DNA of 47,289 bases from JAWXCB01 sp034440455 (GTDB lineage Bacteria; Bacteroidota; Bacteroidia; Chitinophagales; CAIOSU01), in the NCBI GenBank assembly GCA_034440455.1, contig JAWXCB010000080.1:1-47289 (forward strand). The letters run 5' to 3'. Positions 41,301 through 47,289 of the stretch are shown in pieces. The notes beneath the pieces are model-generated. The model was given only the letters and a program-made list of their open reading frames with translations, was not told the DNA's origin and did no database searches. Made by a program: the position numbers and the translations under genes. Each line of letters opens with the position of its first letter. The first letter of the stretch is position 1.

Positions 41301-41713
41301 CTTTCCGTTTTCTGATTGATGCTGGCGAGAATGAGTTCTTTTTCTGCAACAGATTCTGATTGTTTTTTCAATTGCAAAATATTCAGCAGTCTATCCTGCA
41401 CATTGGTAAAATGGCTGCCCACAATCTGCGCTGCCTGTTCATGGCTGATAATTTTTCCAAGGCGGTAATAACGCAGCAGCGGCTCGGCAACCAACTTATA
41501 CAGCAATGCCGCGCTGCCTGCAAGAAATCCGAAGAACAAAATTTTTCTGCCTGTAGCGGGAAGGAAATAACGATACTCAATGACATTGAGCAAAAGGAAC
41601 GTAGCGAGAATGATTGCACTCGCATAGATTAACCCGCGCAGCAAGTGATTGAGATAGTGCTTGCGGATAAACGCATCTAATTTATTAATGAGTAAGGAGT
41701 AGTTGTCGGACAT
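38396..41713 (-). CDS. DUF4175 membrane/coiled-coil protein
   Basis: A 1105-residue protein of the DUF4175 type. It has three membrane helices near the N-terminus (LIYASAIILATFLLLNVI at about 28-45, KILFFGFLAGSAALLYKL at 57-74, LRYLVLPLLVFLAIMIGA near 158-175). A beta-rich region at about 190-470 follows (PAYTGKKDESVKNIGDLNIPIGTKVRWEL). From about residue 490 it is a very long Glu/Gln/Lys/Leu coiled coil (EELKKEIQDAQEKLLQKKN, MEEMMENLKDFELSQEQLEEEL), with a further helical tail. The ending IQLYKTVPPAMKPYYRQLIENYF is typical of the family. The function is unknown. It is expected in the inner membrane with the coiled coil on one side. No operon partner is obvious. Confidence 0.88.
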   Translation of the reverse strand: MSDNYSLLINKLDAFIRKHYLNHLLRGLIYASAIILATFLLLNVIEYRYFLPATGRKILFFGFLAGSAALLYKLVAEPLLRYYRLGKIISHEQAAQIVGSHFTNVQDRLLNILQLKKQSESVAEKELILASINQKTESIKLVPFTSAIDLGKNKKYLRYLVLPLLVFLAIMIGAPNIIKDGTKRLVYNGTDFEKPAPFKFTVKNPALKVMQFENFPLDVSVDGEVLPDNLFIKVDGYSYKMNRKNASEFQYNFFNLQQTQEFVLSAAGFDSKPYTIEVLPKPMIVNFDVQLDYPAYTGKKDESVKNIGDLNIPIGTKVRWELHAKSTNEIAFAFAGKQLAAERNGEQLFTLTESPKESGYYTVKISNEYLKDADSISYSILVVPDLHPAISVQPLEDSASMRYLYFMGEISDDYGLSKLQLKYKIQKENDDTKEEYASIAVSFAKGQYAQFSHYWDLKELGLQPGEGVIYFFEVWDNDAIHGSKSTRSTTLQFKMPSLNELEKETKESNEEIKGDLDKTISKAEELKKEIQDAQEKLLQKKNLNWEDKKTMEDLLNKQKSMEEAIQQLQEEFNNNISKQQEFKDVRPEIMEKQQKLQELFNQVLSDEMKELFEKMQSLMEQMDMEEMMENLKDFELSQEQLEEELDRMLELFKQLEFEQKLTETVDKLEELAKKQEALSEETKNESKSNEELQKEQEKLNEEFENVQESLKELEDIKKELGDKDAFNDTKENAEQTKQEMSKGSENLKQNKNKKASENQKSAAEKMQQMSEQLAQMQGEMEMEQMEMDMRAIRQLLENLVTLSLDQEALMAEVSKTSINDPRYVALTQEQFKIKDDTELVKDSLFALSKRVFQLQTFINKEVAEVGKNLEKTIKELADRKKNDATVHQQYVMTGFNNLALMLSETLQQMQQQMASQMKGNQQCQKKGKGMPSPKLGEMQKQLNDQISQMQDQMKKQGPGEKGQQGGMSKEVAQQAAKQAAIREALKKLNESENGDGSLGDLEKLIDDMNKTETELYNKQLTEQMKKRQQDILTRLLDVEKSMREREQDDKRQSQVGEEMARQLPPSLEEYLKQREAEIQLYKTVPPAMKPYYRQLIENYFKSISF

Positions 41714-41846
41714 GCCTGAGAGAAGATGAAATTTCCGCTAAAAGTTCACAAACGCCCGCATGAAAAACGCGCAAAAGCCGCAATCATTGCGGGCGGAAAG
41801 GCAAATTAGGCAAAGGGGTGGAGATTGTCCATGAACCAGATTCCAA

Positions 41847-41935
41847 GGGTGTAGGACAAATTGCATCGGCTCGCACGGTGGGCTTCTCTCCGCCTTAGGG
41901 GAAAAGCCACGCTCGTTGCAATTTGTCCTACACCC
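41847..41935. repeat. 89-bp hairpin element with perfect 19-bp arms
   Basis: GGGTGTAGGACAAATTGCA (41847-41865) and TGCAATTTGTCCTACACCC (41917-41935) are perfect inverted copies. The 51-nt interior contains GTGGGCTTCTCTCC and GGGGAAAAGCCACGCTCG, which pair partially. The latter resembles the 8372-8390 and 4535-4550 flanks. The gap 41714-41946 has no gene. An ORF across it merely reads the repeat. Confidence 0.8.
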
Positions 41936-41946
41936 AAATCCCAGGC

Positions 41947-43773
41947 TTACTTGAACCATACCTCCCGATACAAACGAAACTCCATCGCATTCTGCGGATA
42001 ATTCTGCACTCGTGATTGCAAGAGGCGGTAGTCTTTGTAATAATAAATCGGCATGATGGGCGCATCGTTTATCATCACTTGGTCAGCCTGCGCATAGAGC
42101 GCAAAGCGTTTTGCATCATCCACTGTGTTAATCGCCAGTGTGAACAGCGAATCATAAACGGGGTTGCGATAGCGCGTGGAATTCAAATAAGATTTGTCGC
42201 TAAGTTTTGGCGGAATATGTCCGCTGAAAAACAACGTGAGAAAATTTTCAGGGTCGGGGTAATCAGCAATCCAACCTAAACGCCAGAATTGCGTTTTGCC
42301 TGTTTCGAGATTTTCTAAATGCTGCGCAAAAGGCAGCTTGGTGATGTTCACGCGGATGTTGAGCGTTTCCTGCAACATCTTCTGTACGGCTTCCGCGATT
42401 TGTTCGTTCGTTCCTCCTCCCGAATTGATTTGCAGTGTGAGTTCGGGAAAACCTTTTCCGTCAGGATAACCTGCTTTTGCAAGATGTGTGCGCGCCTTTT
42501 CCGGATTATAATCGTAGCCCTTCACTGTATTGGCATCATAGCCTGTGATGGAGGGCGGCACGATGCCATTGAACGCGGGCAACGCGCAACCCTTCACCGT
42601 GAAGTCCACAATTTTTTGGCGGTCAATCGCATAGTTGAATGCGATACGCACGTCTTTATTGGAAAAAACAGTGTCCACATTCAGAAAGCCGTAGTAGAGC
42701 GTGGCGAGCGTTGACTTCACCTGCACTTGAAATTTTTGATATTCGCCAAGCAAATTTCCCTGCTTGTCCACGATTTCTTCTACCATTTCAAGTGGTAGTT
42801 TATAGACAAAATCAAGGTCGCCTTTTTTGAGCGCGAGTAATTCGGCTTTTTGTTCTTTAATGAATGTCACTTTGATTCCGCTCAACAACGGCAGTTGATT
42901 TCCGAATTCATCTTTCCCCCAGTAATTCGGATTTTTTTCCATAATCACAACTTCATCTTCACGCAATGCCTTGATGCGGAAAGGTCCGGTGCCTACTGCT
43001 TTTGCACGCAAATCATTTCCATATTTCTCCACTGCTTCTTTTGGAAATACAGCGGTGAACGGCAGCGCAAGCATTTGCAAAAAGCCCGGAAAGAATTTTT
43101 CCAATTCAACCTTCACGGTAGAATCATCTACCACTGTTACTCCTGCTAATTTTTCAGGCTTTGAGGAAATGTCGCCTGCATGTTTCTCCTCCAGCTCCTT
43201 AATACGCGCAGCAGCAGATAAATAATTTTCATCCTCTGAATTTGCCGAATATTTTGCTGCGGTTTGTTTCAGCGATTCATACTCACGCGACAGGTAATAA
43301 TTATTCGCGCCTTTCACCTTGTCTTTGAATACCCAAAAACCCTGATTGCTGACATCAGGCGTGCAAAGTTTGGTAAGACAATATTCAAAATCATGCGCAG
43401 TAACCTCTCTGCCTTTACCCTCGGGAAAACAGGCGTCATCATGAAATTTCACGCCTTTGTGCAAATGGAAAGTATAAACTAATCCGCTGCTATCCATTTC
43501 CCAACGTTCAGCAAGACAGGGTTTCACGGTGAGGTCAGCCTGATCAAAGCGCACCAGTCCTTCATAAATCTGGTTAGTGATGCGGTGTCCGCCTACTTCG
43601 GTGATGTTGAGCGGATAGAGGCTTCGGAAAAATTCCGTTTCATTCACTCTCAACACGCCTCCATAATTTCTGCCGCCTTGAGCGGGAGTAAGTTTGTCTG
43701 AATGTTTGTTGCCACCCAGATTGCAGGAAGCGAGCAAGACGATGAAGCAGACAGAAACAAGAGAATTGCGCAT
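41947..43773 (-). CDS. ABC transporter substrate-binding lipoprotein, peptide type
   Basis: A 608-residue SBP_bac_5 protein that binds peptides or similar ligands for an ABC importer. The ATG at 43773 gives MRNSLVSVCFIVLLASCN, with a lipobox and Cys17 as the lipidation site. An upstream in-frame start at 43848 lacks a signal structure. Family stretches include ESLYPLNITEVGGH-like FFRSLYPLNITEVGGHRITNQIYEGLVRFD, WEMDSSGLVYTFHLHKGVKFH, GTGPFRIKALREDEVVIMEKNPNYWG and DVRIAFNYAIDRQKIV. An inserted coiled segment (about 150-190, SREYESLKQTAAKYSANSED) is longer than in enteric homologues. No permease or ATPase gene is adjacent, so its transporter is elsewhere. Confidence 0.9.
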   Translation of the reverse strand: MRNSLVSVCFIVLLASCNLGGNKHSDKLTPAQGGRNYGGVLRVNETEFFRSLYPLNITEVGGHRITNQIYEGLVRFDQADLTVKPCLAERWEMDSSGLVYTFHLHKGVKFHDDACFPEGKGREVTAHDFEYCLTKLCTPDVSNQGFWVFKDKVKGANNYYLSREYESLKQTAAKYSANSEDENYLSAAARIKELEEKHAGDISSKPEKLAGVTVVDDSTVKVELEKFFPGFLQMLALPFTAVFPKEAVEKYGNDLRAKAVGTGPFRIKALREDEVVIMEKNPNYWGKDEFGNQLPLLSGIKVTFIKEQKAELLALKKGDLDFVYKLPLEMVEEIVDKQGNLLGEYQKFQVQVKSTLATLYYGFLNVDTVFSNKDVRIAFNYAIDRQKIVDFTVKGCALPAFNGIVPPSITGYDANTVKGYDYNPEKARTHLAKAGYPDGKGFPELTLQINSGGGTNEQIAEAVQKMLQETLNIRVNITKLPFAQHLENLETGKTQFWRLGWIADYPDPENFLTLFFSGHIPPKLSDKSYLNSTRYRNPVYDSLFTLAINTVDDAKRFALYAQADQVMINDAPIMPIYYYKDYRLLQSRVQNYPQNAMEFRLYREVWFK

Positions 43774-43935
43774 GAGAAGATTGTTTTGGGCGAAGATAAA
43801 AAACCTGTGGTGTTCCTTTGAAATTATATCGCTGCAACCGCTTCGCAATCCTTTCTATCCTTTAACTAATTTTAGCAGCGATAGCCACCCGAATTTCCAT
43901 GCAATTTCCCGTTCAATCAAAGGGCAAGATGTCAG

Positions 43936-46443
43936 ATGTCCTTTAGCAACCATCCTTTTTTAAAATATTGTTTTGCAACAGCGCTTTGCTTTCTTTCGCT
44001 GCCGCAGGGCTTTGCCCAGACATACAGCATCAGCGGAAAAGTGACCGATGCGATTTCCCGTGAGCCGATTCCGTTTGCAAGTGTTTTCTTACAAGGAAAA
44101 AGCATCGGCACCAATTCAGATTTTGAAGGCAACTATACGTTGCAAGTGAATGTGCTTTCCGATACGCTTGTCGTTACCAGCATCGGTTATCAGGCTGCAA
44201 AGAAGCCGTTAAAAAATTTTCCCGCCCAAACCGTCAACTTCATTCTTGAGCGCGCAGAAATCAGCTTGCAGGAAATTTTAATACGCCCGACTGAAGACCC
44301 TGCCGTTGTGATGTTCCGCAAAATCATTAAAAACAAGGAGCGCAACAGCAACAATAAATTGAAAAACTACAGCTACGAAGCTTACAACAAAGTAGAACTT
44401 GACCTGTATGATTGGAACGATAAATTTCAGGATAGGAAAGTAATGCGTCCGTTTCAGTTTGTGTTTGACCGTATTGATAGCATCACCGAAGACCAGCCGT
44501 TCCTTCCCGTGTTCCTCTCGGAAAGCTTATCCGATTATTATTATCGCAGCGAACCGCAAACGGAAGAGCGTGAAGTAGTGTATGCCAGCAAGCAATCAGG
44601 CATCGAGAACGAAAGCTTCTCGCAGTTTCTCGGCTCCATGTATCAGGAAGTGAGCGTGTATGACAACTGGCCCTCGCTGTTTTATAAAAGCTTTGTAAGC
44701 CCCGTGAATGACAACGGGCTTGCCTATTACAAATACAGCCTTGTTGACAGCGGGTTCATTGACGGAGTGTACTGCTACCAAATGACGTTTGCGCCCAAAA
44801 CGCAAAGCGCTTTTACTTTCGTGGGTGACATGTGGATTGCTGATTCCTCGTATGCGCTCAAGCAGGTGAGCATGGAAGCATCGAAGCATGTGAACATTAA
44901 CTTCATTGACAAAATGAGTTTCTTCCAGCAGTTTGAGTTGGTGAACGATTCACTGTGGATGCTCTCGAAAGACAAGCTCGTGATTCGCTTCAAGATGACG
45001 GAAAACATGCTTGGATTCATCGGCAGAAAAACTGCTTCCTATAAGGATATTCAGGTTGACCGCACCGACATGGAGCAATTTTTTACAACACGCACCGATA
45101 TTGTGGTGGATGAAAAAGCATTTGAAAAACAAGATTCATTCTGGAATGAAAAACGCCACGAGGAATTGACGCTGAATGAAACCGGAGTGTATGAAATGGT
45201 GGACTCGCTGAAAAACACCCGCGCATTTAAGAATTGGCTTGATGTGGTGAATATGGTACTCACCGGTTATTATGATGCAGGGTGGATTGAACTTGGTCCG
45301 ATTGCTTCGGCTATCAGTTTCAATGATGTGGAAAATGTGCGTTTCCGCTTTGGTTTTCGCACATCAAATGAATTCAGCAAACGCTTTCGGATAGGAGCGT
45401 ATGGCGCTTATGGCACTGCCGACAAGCGTTTTAAATGGGGCGCAGATGCAATCTTTATGATTGCCAAAGACCCGCGCCAGATGGTTGGCGTAGAATATTC
45501 GCGCGATCTCGATTTGAAAGCGACAAGTGCCGCTCAGTTCGGGCAGGATAATTTTCTTACGGGACTGATTCGCAGAAACGTGCCGCAGCGTCTCAGTTAT
45601 GTGAAGCAAGGAGCAGTGTTTTATGAAAAAGAATGGAAGGTGGGTTATTCCAACCGCATCACGCTACGCCACCGCGACATTGTACCTGAGTCTGCATTTG
45701 ATTTTAAATATTTGGAAGACACCGAAAATGGACATCCCGATACTGTAACATCCTTCATCACTGCTGAAGCCAGCTTTCGTCTGCGCTTTGCTTATCGTGA
45801 AAAATTCGTCACCGGTGATTTTGACCGCGTGAGCCTCGGCACGCGCTACCCTACTTTGATTGCAGCCTATACGCTGGGTGTGAAAGGCATTTTCGGCAGT
45901 GATTACAACTACCATAAAATTGAAGTAGCGCTGAATTATAATTTTCCAATAAATCCGATAGGTACATTTAATGTCACGCTTGTTGCGGGAAAAACATTCG
46001 GGACACTGCCGTTCCTGTTGCTGAACGTGCTGCCGGGCAATGAAACATTTTTTTATAACCGCTTTGCCTTTAACCTCATGAACAGATTTGAGTTTGTTAC
46101 CGATATGTATGCAGCGTTGCACGTGCGCCATCACTTCGAAGGTTATTTCTTCAATAAAATTCCGTGGGTGCGCAAGTTGAAGCTGCGCGAAATCATCTTT
46201 GCCAATGCCGTTATCGGCACGATGAGCGCTACCAACAAAAAGGCAAACGAGCTTAACTATAAGGCGAACGAGCTTAACTATTACTTCTATGTTCCTTTTC
46301 CGAAACCTTACGTGGAGGTGGGCTTCGGTATTGAGAACATCTTTAAACTGTTTGAAGTGGACTTCATGTGGCGACTCACGTATCGCGGCAATCCGTATGC
46401 GCCCGCATGGCTTCCGATGTTTGGAATGAAGCTGGAGTTTTAA
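43936..46443 (+). CDS. DUF5686 outer-membrane protein with CarboxypepD_reg-like domain
   Basis: An 835-residue exported protein. Residues 1-28 are a signal peptide (FLKYCFATALCFLSLPQGFAQ). Residues 30-110 are a carboxypeptidase regulatory-like beta domain (YSISGKVTDAISREPIPFASVFLQG, GNYTLQVNVLSDTLVVTSIGYQ), as at the start of TonB-linked and related proteins. The remainder is DUF5686 and ends in a beta-barrel-like region (RFRFGFRTSNEFSKRFRIGAYGAYGTADKRFKWGAD ... PMFGMKLEF with a terminal aromatic residue). An outer-membrane barrel is inferred. No SusD-like partner is present. A 21-bp tandem duplication lies near the C-terminus. Confidence 0.88.
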   Translation: MSFSNHPFLKYCFATALCFLSLPQGFAQTYSISGKVTDAISREPIPFASVFLQGKSIGTNSDFEGNYTLQVNVLSDTLVVTSIGYQAAKKPLKNFPAQTVNFILERAEISLQEILIRPTEDPAVVMFRKIIKNKERNSNNKLKNYSYEAYNKVELDLYDWNDKFQDRKVMRPFQFVFDRIDSITEDQPFLPVFLSESLSDYYYRSEPQTEEREVVYASKQSGIENESFSQFLGSMYQEVSVYDNWPSLFYKSFVSPVNDNGLAYYKYSLVDSGFIDGVYCYQMTFAPKTQSAFTFVGDMWIADSSYALKQVSMEASKHVNINFIDKMSFFQQFELVNDSLWMLSKDKLVIRFKMTENMLGFIGRKTASYKDIQVDRTDMEQFFTTRTDIVVDEKAFEKQDSFWNEKRHEELTLNETGVYEMVDSLKNTRAFKNWLDVVNMVLTGYYDAGWIELGPIASAISFNDVENVRFRFGFRTSNEFSKRFRIGAYGAYGTADKRFKWGADAIFMIAKDPRQMVGVEYSRDLDLKATSAAQFGQDNFLTGLIRRNVPQRLSYVKQGAVFYEKEWKVGYSNRITLRHRDIVPESAFDFKYLEDTENGHPDTVTSFITAEASFRLRFAYREKFVTGDFDRVSLGTRYPTLIAAYTLGVKGIFGSDYNYHKIEVALNYNFPINPIGTFNVTLVAGKTFGTLPFLLLNVLPGNETFFYNRFAFNLMNRFEFVTDMYAALHVRHHFEGYFFNKIPWVRKLKLREIIFANAVIGTMSATNKKANELNYKANELNYYFYVPFPKPYVEVGFGIENIFKLFEVDFMWRLTYRGNPYAPAWLPMFGMKLEF
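46240..46281 (+). repeat. 21-bp in-frame tandem duplication
   Basis: Two copies of AAGGCAAACGAGCTTAACTA+T (46240-46260 and 46261-46281) differ at one base and duplicate the residues KANELNY in frame. Confidence 0.9.
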
Positions 46444-46996
46444 AACTGAAAAGCAGTCTTCGTAATCAGAAAATTATTGAAGTGGCGCGTACTTACCTCC
46501 TGCTTTATCGCATGTTTTTGTAGCGCACAGGGCAGAAGGTTAGCCGTATCTTTCAGCAAAGCGGCAGGAGGCAGTGGCAGCAGGCAGTCATCCTGAGCCT
46601 GTCGAAGGATGGCGCAAGTTTGAGCGATTGCCTCTGCGCGATGGATAACTTGTGGCGAATCATTGATTAAAATAAACAAGGATGAAGGCACGAGAAGACT
46701 TAACTCACAGGCAACGCGTCATTCTCGCGCCAGAGAAGAGGGCATTCTATTCTTTTTTCACAGAACTCTAAGCGTAAACACGTAGGTGTATTTACGTAGC
46801 TTGAATTATTTTTACATAAACATTTCGTTTTTTGAAAAATACTTTTAATCTTTGCCACTCATGCGGTTTCCCTGCCCCATATCAGCCCCACCTCTTTTGG
46901 ATGGTTTAACTTTTACCCCCCCCCCATTTAAATAATTATTTAATCTATCTCAATCCGCTCCGCCCTGCGGTTCAGATTTCTGCATCCTTTAGAAAC
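46444..46996. other. Gene-free stretch with repeats
   Basis: No convincing CDS is present. Visible features are an imperfect palindrome at 46589-46611 (CATCCT ... AGGATG, a widespread intergenic type), a palindrome at 46773-46796 (CGTAAA ... TTTACG with CAC/GTG inside), a promoter-like TTTTAATCTTTG near 46842-46853, and a C10 tract at 46916-46925. Confidence 0.6.
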
Positions 46997-47143
46997 ATGC
47001 GCCCCGATTATATTGACAAGAGCGACCTGCCGCCTGTTGGAATAAGCAAAGTGTGGAAATATAAAATGATGTACCTGTTTGATGATGAGCCGGTAGGCAA
47101 CTGGAGCACAGAAGCGGCTGTAACGGTGTGTGGGGAGGTGTGA
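46997..47143 (+). pseudogene. C-terminal remnant of a secreted-type or structural protein (48 codons)
   Basis: The ORF MRPDYIDKSDLPP ... KVWKYKMMYLFDDEPVGNWS ... VTVCGEV resembles the last 45 or so residues of a Bacteroidota family that ends with a WKYKAIY ... GDEEVGxWSDxVxVxV-like strand pattern. Upstream codons in the same frame (back to about 46922) stay open, so the fragment may begin before the ATG. It lacks all N-terminal parts of such proteins. A short genuine gene is possible but less likely. Confidence 0.4.
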
Positions 47144-47243
47144 TTAAAATAAGCTGTTAAACTTAGAAATTTAAAAATAAAAAAGGGCGGATGCCGAAAA
47201 GCCCTGCGGATTGCGAAGAGAGTAGGCAGAAAATTTTAGTTAT

Positions 47244-47289
47244 ATGGAACAGCAAAATCAACCACAAAGAGTCATTGTGCAGTCAACCA
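47244..47289 (+). CDS. 5' end of a gene cut by the window edge
   Basis: An ATG at 47244 opens a frame MEQQNQPQRVIVQST that runs off the end of the window. Only 15 residues are visible and no family can be named. A weak AGGGC/GCCCT hairpin lies at 47184-47205, upstream. Confidence 0.4.
   Translation, partial: MEQQNQPQRVIVQST

Noticed and set aside
41738..41959. A 73-codon minus-strand ORF
   Set aside because: It is a translation of the 89-bp hairpin element and overlaps the end of the substrate-binding protein gene.
47184..47205. Hairpin before the last partial gene as a terminator
   Set aside because: The stem is only 5 bp (AGGGC/GCCCT) with a 12-nt loop and no T-run.
1..47289. CRISPR array, rRNA, tRNA, prophage or transposase genes
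   Set aside because: Searched by eye on both strands. Repeats are palindromic singletons or pairs, not regularly spaced, and no ORF shows integrase or transposase motifs.

Overview
The window looks like part of a Bacteroidota chromosome, probably a free-living or environmental lineage. The evidence is: many secreted proteins ending in type IX secretion (T9SS) sorting domains of type A (YPNPA...) or type B (gliding-motility CTD); a complete moxR/batABCDE aerotolerance-type operon; CarboxypepD_reg/DUF5686, LytTR and TIGR02757 proteins; and promoters that fit the Bacteroidota -7 consensus TAnnTTTG. No rRNA, tRNA, CRISPR array, phage module or transposase was seen. No T9SS machinery genes are present, so the secreted cargoes here are unlinked to their exporter.

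Layout. 0-1.8 kb: a small secreted protein and an AAA_14/DUF4143 ATPase preceded by two adjacent palindromes. 1.8-8.1 kb: two large type B T9SS cargoes in tandem (minus). 8.1-8.5 kb: a hairpin and a MITE-like element, then a secreted retropepsin-like protease (plus). 9.7-18.9 kb: three type A T9SS cargoes (a PKD protein, a beta-helix protein and an FG-GAP/ASPIC protein with six internal repeats), interrupted by an L-2-hydroxyglutarate oxidase. 19-20.9 kb: a TlpA-like thioredoxin, a DNA alkylation repair gene broken by an in-frame stop, and a RelE/ParE-type toxin-antitoxin pair. 20.9-30.2 kb: moxR, a GT2 glycosyltransferase, DUF58, a BatD-like protein, and batA-B-C-D-E, all on the minus strand and mostly joined by 4-nt start/stop overlaps. 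30.3-30.8 kb: a degraded flavin monooxygenase inside a nest of repeats. 30.8-34 kb: a degenerate GIY-YIG-like protein with a lone LuxR-type HTH, an uncharacterised helical protein, a miniature T9SS-like protein and a LytTR regulator. 34.2-38.3 kb: a plus-strand run of PrsW-like protease, TIGR02757, two small proteins, FAH-family hydrolase and flavin reductase. 38.4-46.4 kb: a giant DUF4175 membrane/coiled-coil protein, an oligopeptide-type ABC substrate-binding lipoprotein and a DUF5686 outer-membrane protein. 46.4-47.3 kb: repeats, a gene remnant and the first codons of a further gene.

How genes work together. MoxR (AAA+ ATPase), DUF58 and the VWA proteins BatA/BatB form the usual MoxR-VWA module of the inner membrane and periplasm. 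BatC/BatE (TPR) and BatD are its usual partners in Bacteroidota. FAH hydrolase and flavin reductase are adjacent and probably co-transcribed, suggesting a shared aromatic-acid type catabolic role (inference).

The most unusual signal is not a classical gene system but dispersed palindromic repeats. At least three families recur. In four exported-protein genes a repeat lies in frame between the start codon and the hydrophobic core of the signal peptide, so the repeat is apparently translated. In batD and batE the same composite repeat is read in the same phase. Two other elements share the same terminal inverted repeat but carry different interiors.
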